From Bacteroidales bacterium (GTDB lineage Bacteria > Bacteroidota > Bacteroidia > Bacteroidales > WCHB1-69): a stretch of 64,000 nucleotides of DNA. This document shows, in pieces, positions 49,339-58,436 of the stretch. The DNA is taken from assembly GCA_017554325.1 (NCBI GenBank), contig JAFZIP010000011.1, positions 1 through 64,000 on the forward strand, written 5' to 3'. Both the position numbers and the translations under genes were made by a program. The number at the start of each line of letters is the position of its first letter. The first letter of the stretch is position 1. The notes below the pieces were generated by a model, which was not told the origin of the DNA, ran no database searches, and was given only the letters and a program-made list of their open reading frames with translations.

Positions 49339-51174
49339 ATGTCAGAATACAAAGACGACGCTATTATAACCCTGAATTGGGATGACCATATCCGCACGCG
49401 GCCCGGCATGTACATCGGCAAGGTGGGCGACGGTTCCTCCCACGACGATGGCATTTATGTGCTGCTGAAAGAGGTGATGGACAACGCCATTGACGAGTTC
49501 ATGAACGGCTACGGAAAGGCTATTGAGGTGACTATCAAAGAGAAACGCGTCACTGTGCGCGACTACGGCCGCGGCATTCCTTTGAACAAAGTGGTGGATT
49601 GCTACTCCAAGATGAACACCGGCCGCAACTTCAAAGGCGATTTTGCCTCCATCGGTATGAACGGCGTGGGCGTGAAAGCCGTGAATGCACTATCCACCAG
49701 TCTTTTGGTACAAAGCGTCCGCGACGGGAAAATCAAAAAAGCGGAATTTTCCAAAGGCAAACTGATAAAGGAATACCCGATTGAGGACACCACCGAGAAA
49801 AACGGCACCATGGCCTCTTTCCTGCCCGACGATACTATTTTCGTCAACTTCGACTGGTACACCGAATACATCGAAAACCTGCTTTGGAACTATGTGTATC
49901 TGAACCGCGGGCTCACGATTAATTTCAACGGACAGAAGTTTTATTCCAAAAACGGTTTGCTGGACTTGCTGAACAAGGAAACCGGCAGCGACCGCCTGTA
50001 TGAGCCTATCTATCTTCACGACGAGAATTTCGAGTTTGCCATGGTGCACACCACCCGCAAATATGGCGAGGACTACTACACCTTCGTAAACAGCCAATAC
50101 ACCATCCATGGGGGCACGCACCAGCAGGCCATGCGCGAGGCCATCGTGAAAACCTTTCGCGATTTCTACAAGAAGAACTTCGAGCCCAGCGATGTGCGCA
50201 ACTCCGTGTGCGCCACCATGTCGGTGAAAATCAAGGACCCGCTGTTCGACTCGCAGACCAAGACCAAATTGGGATCCGATTACATGGAACCTGGCGGCCA
50301 AACTGTCCGGTACTATGTGAACGAGATGATTGGCAGGCTGTTGGACAACTACCTGCACAAACACCAGGAGGTGGCGGATATCATCTTGAAAAAGATTCAA
50401 GAGGCCGAAAAGGAGCGCACGGCGATTGCCAATCTGAAGAAGCAATCGAAGGAGTTGCAGAAGAAAGTGAGCTTGAACAACAGCAAGTTGCGCGATTGCC
50501 GGTACCATTTCAACACCAACGATCCGCGCGGGTTGGAGACCACCATCTTCATCACGGAGGGTATTTCCGCTTCCGGTTCCATCACGCAGTCGCGCGACGC
50601 CAACACACAGGCCGTGTTCAGTCTGATGGGCAAGCCTGCGAACATCATCAAGAAAAAGAGTGCCATTTACGAGAACAAGGAATTGGCTTTGCTTCTGGCA
50701 GCTTTGAATTTGGAAGATGGCTTGGAAGGGTTGCGTTACAACAATATTGTGATTGCCACCGATGCCGATGTGGACGGCATGCACATTCGCTTGCTTTTGC
50801 TGGCCTTTTTTCTGCAGCTGTTCCCCGATGTGGTGCGTTCCGGACACGTCTATGTGCTCCAAACCCCGCTTTTCCGCGTGCGCAACAAGCAAAAAACGCA
50901 TTATTGCTACTCAGAAGAGGAAAAATTGGCAGCCATCAAGTCGTTGGGCGGCAAGCCGGAAATTACACGATTCAAAGGTTTGGGTGAAATATCCCCGAAA
51001 GAATTCCAGGGTTTTATCGGAAAAGCTATTCGATTGGAGCCAGTGGTGTTAGATCCGAAAGCCAATATTGATGCGATAATCGAGTATTATATGGGCAACA
51101 ACTCCATAGAGCGGCAGAATTTCATCATCGAGAACCTGCGTGAAGAAATCGATAACTTCTCGGAAGAGTCTTAA
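49339..51174 (+). CDS. parE: DNA topoisomerase IV subunit B-like
   Basis: A 611-residue type IIA topoisomerase ATPase subunit. The GHKL ATPase domain has MDNAIDEF (Asn/Glu box), DYGRGIPL and GMNGVGVKAVNAL. The transducer follows, then the TOPRIM domain with catalytic Glu407 in TEGISASGS and the metal triad DADVDG (475-480), and a final region PKEFQGFIGKA. In most family members the residue after EG is Asp (EGDSA); here it is Ile409. I call it ParE rather than GyrB from the overall pattern. parC is not adjacent. It overlaps no gene and sits 13 bases after ileS. Confidence 0.88.
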   Translation: MSEYKDDAIITLNWDDHIRTRPGMYIGKVGDGSSHDDGIYVLLKEVMDNAIDEFMNGYGKAIEVTIKEKRVTVRDYGRGIPLNKVVDCYSKMNTGRNFKGDFASIGMNGVGVKAVNALSTSLLVQSVRDGKIKKAEFSKGKLIKEYPIEDTTEKNGTMASFLPDDTIFVNFDWYTEYIENLLWNYVYLNRGLTINFNGQKFYSKNGLLDLLNKETGSDRLYEPIYLHDENFEFAMVHTTRKYGEDYYTFVNSQYTIHGGTHQQAMREAIVKTFRDFYKKNFEPSDVRNSVCATMSVKIKDPLFDSQTKTKLGSDYMEPGGQTVRYYVNEMIGRLLDNYLHKHQEVADIILKKIQEAEKERTAIANLKKQSKELQKKVSLNNSKLRDCRYHFNTNDPRGLETTIFITEGISASGSITQSRDANTQAVFSLMGKPANIIKKKSAIYENKELALLLAALNLEDGLEGLRYNNIVIATDADVDGMHIRLLLLAFFLQLFPDVVRSGHVYVLQTPLFRVRNKQKTHYCYSEEEKLAAIKSLGGKPEITRFKGLGEISPKEFQGFIGKAIRLEPVVLDPKANIDAIIEYYMGNNSIERQNFIIENLREEIDNFSEES

Positions 51175-51219
51175 TAAACATATTTTTTTTCGAAAGTTGG
51201 CTATATAATAAAAAAAATG

Positions 51220-51228
51220 TATATTTGC
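51220..51228 (+). promoter_or_regulatory. Promoter -7 element of the T9SS cargo gene
   Basis: TATATTTGC, a perfect match, 53 bases before ATG 51282. Confidence 0.6.
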
Positions 51229-51281
51229 AGGCTCTTAAAATAGAAGCAAAGAAACTTAATTATAAATTAAATCTTAAACAA

Positions 51282-52583
51282 ATGAAAAAAGTATTTACAT
51301 TTTTAATGGCTATGATGATTGTCATGGCATCATTTGCTCAACACGTTCAAACGGGCAATGTTATGGTTAAAACAGCTCCCGAGAGAATTTCCAGCAAATT
51401 CGTGAAAAAGACAACGAACAGAATTCAAGACAAGAATGCAGCTTCTTCTTTCTGGTTTGAGTATGGTGAGGGTCTTGCAAACGTTATGCAATTGCCTGAT
51501 GGTTTGGAAGCAGCAGGTGTGATCATGTGTAAAGACACCAATGCATATTTTCCTTGGAGCAACTCCGATCCGAGCCCTGCACAGTTCCAAGCTACCGGTC
51601 ACGTGTATGACTGGACACATTCTTGCTGGGAGACTTTCTATTATGGTTCCACATTCTCCAATGTTCCCGCTTTGTGGGGCACTTCCAATTATTCCATCGA
51701 CTCTCTGGAGATAGTCTATGGTTACTTGGATGGCGAAGCAGTTCCTGCTGATGTTGTGGATACATTGAAGATCATGTATCTCATCAACCTTGACAATGAG
51801 GCTATTCATCAATATCGTTCAATTGACGAGGCTACTCTTGACACCCTTTTCTACAACGCCGCTCTCTGGATTCCTATTGATCCTACTACCTGTATGCCGG
51901 CTATGTCCAACTCTCCTTGGGGTGGTACTGACAATTTGGATGCTGGCGTTCAAATTTTTGAACAAACCTTCCTGTTGCATCAATCTGACACATCTAGCAT
52001 GTGGCAAGATAAAGTTTTCGCTACTCCGGAAGGAATGTCCAACCTCAGCTGCAACAGACTGGCTGTGTTCTACACCTTCATCCCTGGTACTACAGGCCAC
52101 ACTGTTATCGACACTACCTGCCGCCGTTTCATGTTCTATGCTACGAAAGACCCTCGTGATGAATATACCAATGGTGGTGAACTTCCTCGCGGCGACTTAA
52201 ATATGAACTACAGCACATGTTATGATTGGACCCTTGATCCTGAACATAACTGGTATGCAACCGCTATGCCTGACTTGTTCTGGCTTCGTGAAAGATACCA
52301 TACTTTGATTGGTCTCCACGCTGTTTGCGACGATTGCGCTATCGTGAACGTGGAAGAAATGGACAAGAACAATGTTACCATTTATCCTAACCCTGCCACC
52401 ACCGAGATCACGGTGAACAATCCCAACAATGAGAGAACTCTCGTTGAAATGTTCAACTTGGTTGGCCAGAAGGTTTACAGCGAGCAATTCGTGAACTCCA
52501 CCAAGATCAATGTTTCCAACATGAAGGCTGGTGTTTACATGCTGAAAGTCAACAATCACACCACGAAAGTTGTGGTTAGATAA
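51282..52583 (+). CDS. Secreted protein with T9SS type A sorting domain
   Basis: A 433-residue exported protein. A signal peptide (ending ASFAQ, about residue 20) precedes a 330-residue body with no recognised family (rich in W, Y, D, with several Cys). The C-terminal sorting domain covers about 360-433. It starts NNVTIYPNPATTEITV and ends GVYMLKVNNHTTKVVVR, the standard type A signal by which T9SS exports cargo and then cleaves or anchors it. The start ATG 51282 follows the -7 box at 51220-51228. A perfect terminator follows. The body's function is unknown. Confidence 0.88.
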   Translation: MKKVFTFLMAMMIVMASFAQHVQTGNVMVKTAPERISSKFVKKTTNRIQDKNAASSFWFEYGEGLANVMQLPDGLEAAGVIMCKDTNAYFPWSNSDPSPAQFQATGHVYDWTHSCWETFYYGSTFSNVPALWGTSNYSIDSLEIVYGYLDGEAVPADVVDTLKIMYLINLDNEAIHQYRSIDEATLDTLFYNAALWIPIDPTTCMPAMSNSPWGGTDNLDAGVQIFEQTFLLHQSDTSSMWQDKVFATPEGMSNLSCNRLAVFYTFIPGTTGHTVIDTTCRRFMFYATKDPRDEYTNGGELPRGDLNMNYSTCYDWTLDPEHNWYATAMPDLFWLRERYHTLIGLHAVCDDCAIVNVEEMDKNNVTIYPNPATTEITVNNPNNERTLVEMFNLVGQKVYSEQFVNSTKINVSNMKAGVYMLKVNNHTTKVVVR

Positions 52584-52608
52584 TCCGTTGGCGAATTCCA
52601 ATAGAAAA

Positions 52609-52637
52609 AGAGACCGGAATTCCGGTCTCTTTTTTTT
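52609..52637 (+). terminator. Rho-independent terminator of the T9SS cargo gene
   Basis: Perfect palindrome with arms AGAGACCGGAA/TTCCGGTCTCT followed by T8, 26 bases after the stop. Confidence 0.9.
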
Positions 52638-52672
52638 GTGCCTCGAAAATCCAAACACTCCTGCTTTTTTTG

Positions 52673-52681
52673 TACTTTTGC
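52673..52681 (+). promoter_or_regulatory. Promoter -7 element of lysS
   Basis: TACTTTTGC, 20 bases before the lysS ATG and 35 bases after the preceding terminator. Confidence 0.6.
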
Positions 52682-52701
52682 AACCCTAAACACAAATAGT
52701 T

Positions 52702-54417
52702 ATGCCAGAATTATCCGAACAAGAAATCATCCGCAGAAAGAAATTAGAAGACTTATTGAACCTCGGCATTGATCCCTATCCGGCAGCCGAATACGAGGTG
52801 AATGCCACCACCGCAGAAATTCTTGAGGAATTCCCGAAAGACAATACCAAATTCCAAGAAGTGAGCATTGCCGGACGTATCATGAGTCAGCGCATCATGG
52901 GCGCCGTTTCATTTTACGTGCTTCAGGATGCCGTGGGCAAAATCCAAGTCTATGCCAAACGTGACGAGATTTGTCCGGGTGAGGACAAAACTATGTACAA
53001 CAGCGTGTTCAAAAAGTTGGACATAGGCGATATCATCGGCGTGAAAGGTTTCGTGTTCGTTACCCAAACGGGTGAAATCAGCATCCATGTGAAGGAGTTC
53101 ACCATCCTCTGCAAATCAGTTTGTCCGCTGCCCATTGTGAAGGAAAAGGACGGTGTGGTGTATGACGCTTTCCAGAATCCGGAGCAGCGCTATCGCCAGC
53201 GTTACATCGACCTCATCGTGAATCCGCACATTAAGGATACGTTCATCAAGCGCACACTGCTGGTGAACACTATGCGTAACTATTTGAACGAAAAGGGCTA
53301 TCTGGAAGTCGAAACCCCGATTCTGCAACCGCTCTACGGTGGTGCTGCCGCCCGTCCGTTCAAAACCCACCACAACACTTTGGATATGACGCTCTATCTG
53401 CGTATTGCCGATGAGTTGTATCTGAAAAAATTGATTGTGGGTGGATTCAACGGCGTGTATGAGTTCTCCAAGGACTTCCGCAACGAAGGTATGGACCGTT
53501 TCCATAATCCGGAATTCACCCAGATGGAATTGTACGTGCCGTACAAGGATTATGAATGGATGATGAACACGGTGGAAGAGATGGTGGAGAGAATCGCTCT
53601 CGCATTGCATGGCGACACCAAGGTGCAAGTAGGGGATAACATCATCGATTTCAAGCGCCCGTGGAAGCGCTATACCATGTTTGAGGCTATAGAGCATTTC
53701 ACCGGCACGGATATTTCCGAAATGGACGAGGAGCAATTGGCCAAATTCGCACAGTCGCAAGGTGTGGAGGTCGATAGCACTATGGGCAAGGGTAAGCTGA
53801 TTGATGAAATCTTCGGTGAGACTTGCGAGTCGAAGCTCATCCAGCCGACCTTCATTTACGACTATCCCATTGAGATGTCACCGCTGACCAAGAAACATCG
53901 TTCCAAACCGGGTCTTACCGAGCGTTTCGAGGCAATGTGCAACGGCAAAGAGATTTGCAACGCATACTCCGAGTTGAACGATCCGATTGACCAGCGCAAG
54001 CGTTTTGAGGACCAGCTGGAACTCGGCAAGCGCGGTGATACGGAATCTATGGTTTTGGACGAAGACTTCCTGCGCTCATTGGAGATCGGTATGCCGCCGA
54101 CAGCCGGTTTGGGAATCGGTATCGATCGTCTGGCCATGATCATGACCAATTCACCCTCCATCCAGGATGTGCTCTTCTTCCCGCAGATGCGTCCGGAGAA
54201 GAAACAGGAGGTCAGCAAAGACGAGGATTTCATTGCCTTGGGCATGGATGCCGCCTGGATTCCCGCGTTGAAAAAGCTCAACATTCTCACCGTTGACCAA
54301 CTCAAGCAGGCCAATCCAAATAAGCTGTTGAATGACCTTGGCGGTATGCGCAAGAAGCTGAAATTGGATGTTCCAGCCGCAACGCTGGAGACCATCCAGG
54401 GTTGGATTAATAAATAG
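52702..54417 (+). CDS. lysS: Lysyl-tRNA synthetase (class II)
   Basis: A 571-residue class IIb synthetase. The N-terminal OB anticodon domain (about 55-150, with [18 protein letters not shown]) is followed by the catalytic core: motif 1 [18 protein letters not shown], motif 2 [22 protein letters not shown] (Arg and Glu) and motif 3 [15 protein letters not shown]-terminal extension of about 70 residues ([29 protein letters not shown]) resembles a helix-hairpin-helix and is usual in Bacteroidota. It has its own promoter. A short palindrome (54424-54443) follows the stop. Confidence 0.97.
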   Translation: MPELSEQEIIRRKKLEDLLNLGIDPYPAAEYEVNATTAEILEEFPKDNTKFQEVSIAGRIMSQRIMGAVSFYVLQDAVGKIQVYAKRDEICPGEDKTMYNSVFKKLDIGDIIGVKGFVFVTQTGEISIHVKEFTILCKSVCPLPIVKEKDGVVYDAFQNPEQRYRQRYIDLIVNPHIKDTFIKRTLLVNTMRNYLNEKGYLEVETPILQPLYGGAAARPFKTHHNTLDMTLYLRIADELYLKKLIVGGFNGVYEFSKDFRNEGMDRFHNPEFTQMELYVPYKDYEWMMNTVEEMVERIALALHGDTKVQVGDNIIDFKRPWKRYTMFEAIEHFTGTDISEMDEEQLAKFAQSQGVEVDSTMGKGKLIDEIFGETCESKLIQPTFIYDYPIEMSPLTKKHRSKPGLTERFEAMCNGKEICNAYSELNDPIDQRKRFEDQLELGKRGDTESMVLDEDFLRSLEIGMPPTAGLGIGIDRLAMIMTNSPSIQDVLFFPQMRPEKKQEVSKDEDFIALGMDAAWIPALKKLNILTVDQLKQANPNKLLNDLGGMRKKLKLDVPAATLETIQGWINK

Positions 54418-54423
54418 TAATAA

Positions 54424-54443
54424 AGACGCATGGCCGTGCGTCT
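54424..54443. repeat. AGACGC-type dispersed palindrome
   Basis: A 20-base near-perfect palindrome with arms AGACGCA/TGCGTCT around TGGCCG. A one-base variant sits at 59138-59157. It lies between lysS and tRNA-Leu and has no T tail, so it is not a typical terminator. Confidence 0.7.
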
Positions 54444-54487
54444 CAATAAAAAGAGCAAGAAAAAATCGGAGCAAAGCAAAAAAAGTG

Positions 54488-54496
54488 TATTTTTGC
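54488..54496 (+). promoter_or_regulatory. Promoter -7 element of tRNA-Leu(CAA)
   Basis: TATTTTTGC, 11 bases before the tRNA 5' end. Confidence 0.55.
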
Positions 54497-54507
54497 CGCC
54501 GATTTGA

Positions 54508-54594
54508 GCCGAAGTGGCGGAATAGGTAGACGCGTTGGTCTCAAAAACCAATGAGGTAACACTCGTGCCGGTTCGATCCCGGCCTTCGGTACCA
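54508..54594 (+). tRNA. tRNA-Leu (anticodon CAA)
   Basis: Acceptor GCCGAAG/CTTCGGT, anticodon arm TTGGT-CTCAAAA-ACCAA with anticodon CAA, long type II variable arm TGAGGTAACACTCG, T arm CCGG-TTCGATC-CCGG, discriminator A and an encoded CCA end. It reads TTG codons. A terminator follows 2 bases later. Confidence 0.96.
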
Positions 54595-54596
54595 CC

Positions 54597-54629
54597 AAGC
54601 AGGAACGTTAAACGCTCCTGCTTTTTTTT
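54597..54629 (+). terminator. Terminator of tRNA-Leu
   Basis: Arms AAGCAGGA/TCCTGCTT around an 11-base loop and seven T. Confidence 0.85.
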
Positions 54630-54656
54630 ATGCCGTTTTTATTCAAATATTTTATG

Positions 54657-54665
54657 TACCTTTGC
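54657..54665 (+). promoter_or_regulatory. Promoter -7 element of the small lipoprotein gene
   Basis: TACCTTTGC, 31 bases before ATG 54697. Confidence 0.55.
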
Positions 54666-54696
54666 AATCCATAAATCAATTAAAAATCATGTTGTT

Positions 54697-54975
54697 ATGA
54701 AACAATCATTTTACATTTTTCTGGTTCTGGTTTTGAGCGTTTTTTTTGTGGCAAGTTGTACTAAAACGAAAAAATGCACCTGCACATCAGGCGGAACATA
54801 CGAGATAATAGATTCCGATCTGGTTCACACGTATGGGTATCCCGTTCCAATCACCACCTTTGATACGGTACTCACAACAGATTGTTTTTCATTGAATTAT
54901 CATGACACCACCGACATCATTTATCCTGAAAACGGGGTGATTATGAATGAATTTCTCACATGTACTGAAAAGTAA
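54697..54975 (+). CDS. Small lipoprotein, unknown function
   Basis: A 92-residue protein with a classic lipoprotein signal (SVFFVASC, lipidated Cys about residue 20) and a Cys/Thr/Lys-rich mature start (TKTKKCTCTSGG). Four mature cysteines may form disulfides. No family recognised. The long frame that begins at 54535 runs through the tRNA and is not real; ATG 54697, downstream of a -7 box, is the start. It is flanked by its own promoter and that of serC, so it is probably transcribed alone. Confidence 0.75.
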   Translation: MKQSFYIFLVLVLSVFFVASCTKTKKCTCTSGGTYEIIDSDLVHTYGYPVPITTFDTVLTTDCFSLNYHDTTDIIYPENGVIMNEFLTCTEK

Positions 54976-54994
54976 ATAGACACAATATATTTTG

Positions 54995-55003
54995 TATCTT
55001 TGC
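54995..55003 (+). promoter_or_regulatory. Promoter -7 element of serC-serA
   Basis: TATCTTTGC, a perfect match, 53 bases before the serC ATG. serA follows 11 bases after serC, so both should share it. Confidence 0.6.
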
Positions 55004-55056
55004 AACGCTTTTGAAAAAAAGATAAATAATAATAACATTAACATAATCAAAAAGTT

Positions 55057-56175
55057 ATGAAAGAAGTACATAATTTTAATGCCGGACCTTGCGTCCTCCC
55101 GAAAGAAGCTGTTGAATCCACCATCAACGCTATCCGCAATTTTGATAACACTGGTATCGGTTTGATGGAAATTTCCCACCGTACTCCGGGTTGGGAGCGT
55201 ATCATGGCTGAGACCCGCCAACTGTGGCGCGACTTGCTCAACATCCCCGACAACTATGAGGTTCTTTTCCTCGGCGGTGGTGCCAGCACACAATTCTTCA
55301 CCGTGCCCGCTAACCTTCTGAAAACGAAAGCTGCTTACCTGCAGACTGGCGTTTGGGCAAAGAAATCTGCCAAAGAAGCCAAGAACTTCGGTAAGGTGGA
55401 AATCATCGCTTCTTCCGAAGATAAGACTTACAACTACATTCCGAAAGGCTGGACTGTTCCCGCAGATGCTGATTACTTCCACATCACCACGAACAACACC
55501 ATCTACGGTACTGAAATCCGCAAGGACTTCACCGCTGAGGAGTGCAACAATGTGATGCTCGTGGCCGATATGAGCTCCGACATCATGAGCCGTCCGGTGG
55601 ATGTGACCAAATACGGTCTCATTTACGGTGGTGCTCAGAAGAACGTAGGTCCTGCCGGCGTTACTTTCGTCATTGTGCGCAAGGACATCTTGGGTAACAT
55701 TGGCGATCGTGCTTATATGAACCCGCTGCCGACGATGGTTGACTACCGTACGCACGCTGCTGAGGAAGCCAAGAACATTTCCATGTTCAACACGCCTCCA
55801 GTACTGCCTATTTTCGTGATGCACGAAACCCTCACTTGGCTGAAGAACACCATCGGCGGTGTGGCTGAGATGAACAAGATCAACATGAAGAAATCCAACC
55901 TGTTGTACGAAGAAATCGACCGCAACAGCATGTTCGTGGGCACTGTGGCTGACAAGGCCGACCGTTCTATCATGAACCACTGCTGGGTGATGGCTCCGGG
56001 TTACGAAGACAAACAGGATGCTTTCATGGCCTTCGCCAAGGAGCGCGGCATGGTGGGCATCAAGGGTCACCGTTCCGTGGGCGGCTTCCGCGCTTCCCTC
56101 TACAACGCTTGCACCGTGGAAGATGTTGAAGCTCTCGTTTCATGTATGCAAGATTTCGAAAAAGCTAACAAATAA
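55057..56175 (+). CDS. serC: Phosphoserine aminotransferase
   Basis: A 372-residue class V PLP aminotransferase that converts 3-phosphohydroxypyruvate and glutamate to phosphoserine. HNFNAGPCVLP at residues 5-15, ISHRTPGWERIM near 41, FLGGGASTQF near 71 and the PLP lysine region YGGAQKNVGPAG (Lys near 195) are all present. The C-terminal KGHRSVGGFRASLYNA is the phosphate-binding end. Normal length. serA follows 11 bases downstream, giving two consecutive steps of serine synthesis. Confidence 0.97.
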   Translation: MKEVHNFNAGPCVLPKEAVESTINAIRNFDNTGIGLMEISHRTPGWERIMAETRQLWRDLLNIPDNYEVLFLGGGASTQFFTVPANLLKTKAAYLQTGVWAKKSAKEAKNFGKVEIIASSEDKTYNYIPKGWTVPADADYFHITTNNTIYGTEIRKDFTAEECNNVMLVADMSSDIMSRPVDVTKYGLIYGGAQKNVGPAGVTFVIVRKDILGNIGDRAYMNPLPTMVDYRTHAAEEAKNISMFNTPPVLPIFVMHETLTWLKNTIGGVAEMNKINMKKSNLLYEEIDRNSMFVGTVADKADRSIMNHCWVMAPGYEDKQDAFMAFAKERGMVGIKGHRSVGGFRASLYNACTVEDVEALVSCMQDFEKANK

Positions 56176-56186
56176 AAACGAAAGAG

Positions 56187-57104
56187 ATGAAAGTTTTAGT
56201 TGCAACCCAAAAACCTTTTGCAAAGGCAGCTGTTGATGGCATTCGTGCTATCGTGGAAAAGGCTGGATATGAATTGGCATTGTTGGAAAAATATGAGACC
56301 GCAGAAGAACTCTACGCAGCAGTAGCTGATGTAGATGCTTTGATTGTCCGTTCCGACAAAGTGACGGCCCAAGTGGTGGACGCCGCCAAGAACCTGAAGA
56401 TCGTGGTCCGCGCAGGTGCTGGCTTCGATAACCTCGACTTGGCCGCTTGCACCGCCAACAACATCGTGGCGATGAACACCCCTGGCCAGAACTCCAACGC
56501 TGTGGCTGAACTCGCCCTCGGCATGATGATCTACATGGCCCGCAACACCTTCAAACCCGGTACCGGTTCTGAGCTGAAAGGCAAGAAAGTCGGTATTCAG
56601 GCTTACGGCAATGTAGGTCGCCTCGTGGCTGAGAAGGCCCGCGCCCTCGGTATGGAAGTTTGGGCTTTCGACCCGTTCATCCCGAAGGAGAAGATGGAGG
56701 CAGAAGGCGTAATCGTTCCCGATACGCTGGAAGATCTCTACAAGAACTGCCACTACATTTCCCTGCACATTCCGGCCAACGACCAGACTAAGAAGTCTAT
56801 CAACAAGGCTTTGGTTGGCTTGATGCCGAAAGGCGGTTGTGTGATCAACACTGCCCGCAAGGAAGTCATCAACGAGGAAGAGCTGATCGCTTTGATGGCA
56901 GAGCGCGAAGATCTCAAATACTGCACTGATATTGCTCCTGAAGCAATGGAAGAGTTCAGCAAGTTTGAGAAGCGCTTCTTCGCTACCCCGAAAAAACAGG
57001 GTGCCGAAACCGCCGAAGCTAACATCAATGCTGGTTTGGCTGCTGCCAACCAGATTGTCAACTTCTTCGTCAACGGTGATAAGAAATTCCAGGTGAATAA
57101 ATAA
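56187..57104 (+). CDS. serA: D-3-phosphoglycerate dehydrogenase
   Basis: A 305-residue D-2-hydroxyacid dehydrogenase of the short SerA type (no ACT domain), oxidising 3-phosphoglycerate to 3-phosphohydroxypyruvate. Substrate loop VRSDKVTAQ, RAGAGFDNLDL, NAD-binding GIQAYGNVGRLVAEKA (about residues 131-146) and catalytic Arg in INTARKEVI are visible. The usual catalytic His motif (TPH) reads FATPKKQGAETAEAN, so His is replaced by Lys; to my recollection Bacteroides SerA shares this. It shares the serC promoter and ends at a strong terminator. Confidence 0.93.
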   Translation: MKVLVATQKPFAKAAVDGIRAIVEKAGYELALLEKYETAEELYAAVADVDALIVRSDKVTAQVVDAAKNLKIVVRAGAGFDNLDLAACTANNIVAMNTPGQNSNAVAELALGMMIYMARNTFKPGTGSELKGKKVGIQAYGNVGRLVAEKARALGMEVWAFDPFIPKEKMEAEGVIVPDTLEDLYKNCHYISLHIPANDQTKKSINKALVGLMPKGGCVINTARKEVINEEELIALMAEREDLKYCTDIAPEAMEEFSKFEKRFFATPKKQGAETAEANINAGLAAANQIVNFFVNGDKKFQVNK

Positions 57105-57113
57105 TATTTCAGT

Positions 57114-57151
57114 AAAAGGGTGGGTGAGCCTGTCGAATCCCACCCTTTTTT
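57114..57151 (+). terminator. Terminator of serC-serA
   Basis: Arms AAAAGGGTGGG/CCCACCCTTTT with a 14-base loop and a T6 run, 10 bases after the serA stop. It ends only 6 bases before tRNA-Arg(CCG). Confidence 0.88.
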
Positions 57152-57157
57152 GAAAAT

Positions 57158-57231
57158 GGCCCCGTAGTTCAGCTGAATAGAACGTCAGATTCCGGTTCTG
57201 AAAGTCGTGGGTTTGAATCCCGCCGGGGTCA
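57158..57231 (+). tRNA. tRNA-Arg (anticodon CCG)
   Basis: Acceptor GGCCCCG/CGGGGTC, D arm GTTC/GAAC, anticodon arm TCAGA-TTCCGGT-TCTGA with anticodon CCG, T arm GTGGG-TTTGAAT-CCCGC, discriminator A, CCA not encoded. It reads CGG. A T-rich run follows. The glycosyltransferase ATG is only 30 bases downstream. Confidence 0.95.
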
Positions 57232-57260
57232 CTTTTTTATGGATAGACCAGTCACAACAC

Positions 57261-58391
57261 ATGAAAATAGCTGTTAATACAAGATTGCTACTGAAAGACA
57301 AGCTGGAGGGAATTGGCTGGTTTACTTACGAAAGTATGAAACGTATCGTTCTGCAACATCCGGAACATACGTTTTATTTTATTTTTGACCGCAAGCATGA
57401 CCCGCAATTCATATTTGCGGAGAATGTGATTCCCGTGGAGATATTTCCCCCCGCGCGCCATCCGTACTTGTGGTACATCTACTTCGAGTTTTCCATCCCC
57501 CGCGTGCTGCGCAAGATAAAGCCCGATCTGTTCCTGTCCACCGACGGATGGCTCTCCCTGCGCACAAATGTACCGCAAGTGGATGTGATTCATGATCTTA
57601 ACTTCGAGCACCGGAAAGATTTTCTCAAATCCAAATATCAAAACTACTATACCCGTTTCTTCCCGAAATATGCCCGCAAGGCAACGCGCATTGCCACAGT
57701 TTCGGAGTTCTCCAAACAAGACCTCCAACGTTTCTATGGGATCCCTGAAGATAAGATTGATGTGGTCTATAACGGCAGCAATGAGGTTTATCGTCCGCTG
57801 CCAGAGGAACAGCAAAAGGTTGTAAAACAACAATATGCAGATGGACACGACTATTTTTTGTTTGTCAGTGCCATCCACAAGCGCAAGAATTTGGCGAATA
57901 TTTTGCGGGCATTTGAGCTGTATAAGAAGCAAACGGGTGCCGACACCCAATTTGTGGTCGTGGGCGCGCGTGCGGGCAAGCAGGATGAGCTGGATGAGGT
58001 GCTCCGGAGCATGACCTTTGCCAAGGATGTCCGCTTTGTAGGCCGTCTGTCTGCCGAGGATCTGTCGCAAGTGATGGCTTCGGCGCTCGCGCTGGTCTAT
58101 GCTACGCTCTTCGAGGGCTTCGGCATCCCCATTGTGGAGGCTTTCAACGCGGAGACGGCCGTCATCACTTCCAACGTAACCTCCATGCCCGAGGTGGCCG
58201 GTGACGCGGCCCTGCTCGTCGATCCAATCTCCGTGGAGCAAATTGCTGACGCTATGACACGCTTGGCCGCCGATGAAAACCTACGGCAGGAACTGATTGC
58301 CAAAGGCCGCGAACAACGCAAATTGTTCAGCTGGGACCAGACCGCGCAACGCCTGTGGGATTGCGTTATGAAATCAATTGATTTATCGTAG
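57261..58391 (+). CDS. GT4-family glycosyltransferase
   Basis: A 376-residue GT-B enzyme. The N-terminal acceptor domain (MKIAVNTRLLLKDKLEGIGWFTYE) is followed by DVIHDLNFE near 111, ATVSEFSKQDL near 151 and DKIDVVYNGSNEVYRPL. The donor domain has FLFVSAIHKRKNL, the sugar-nucleotide motif ATLFEGFGIPIVEAF near 278-292, and SNVTSMPEVAGDAALLVDP. The sugar and acceptor are unknown. ATG 57261 is the start; the longer frame overlaps tRNA-Arg. The TAG stop lies inside a dispersed GTAGAGACGGT palindrome, as in coaE. No other polysaccharide genes are nearby. Confidence 0.9.
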   Translation: MKIAVNTRLLLKDKLEGIGWFTYESMKRIVLQHPEHTFYFIFDRKHDPQFIFAENVIPVEIFPPARHPYLWYIYFEFSIPRVLRKIKPDLFLSTDGWLSLRTNVPQVDVIHDLNFEHRKDFLKSKYQNYYTRFFPKYARKATRIATVSEFSKQDLQRFYGIPEDKIDVVYNGSNEVYRPLPEEQQKVVKQQYADGHDYFLFVSAIHKRKNLANILRAFELYKKQTGADTQFVVVGARAGKQDELDEVLRSMTFAKDVRFVGRLSAEDLSQVMASALALVYATLFEGFGIPIVEAFNAETAVITSNVTSMPEVAGDAALLVDPISVEQIADAMTRLAADENLRQELIAKGREQRKLFSWDQTAQRLWDCVMKSIDLS

Positions 58392-58414
58392 AGACGGTGC
58401 ATGACCGTCTCTAC
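58388..58414. repeat. GTAGAGACGG-type dispersed palindrome
   Basis: A third copy of the unit at 12766-12792 and 13302-13327, with arms GTAGAGACGGT/ACCGTCTCTAC. It supplies the TAG stop of the glycosyltransferase gene and contains an ATG in frame with yggS, which is not the likely start. Confidence 0.85.
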
Positions 58415-58436
58415 ATCAACCAATAAAAATAATGAT

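Noticed and set aside
46617..50901. Minus-strand frames of about 280-420 residues across ileS and parE
   Set aside because: They oppose two unmistakable essential genes and have no motifs of their own.
54535..54696. Coding frame running through tRNA-Leu into the small lipoprotein
   Set aside because: The tRNA and a terminator lie in it. The lipoprotein signal begins at ATG 54697 after its own promoter box.
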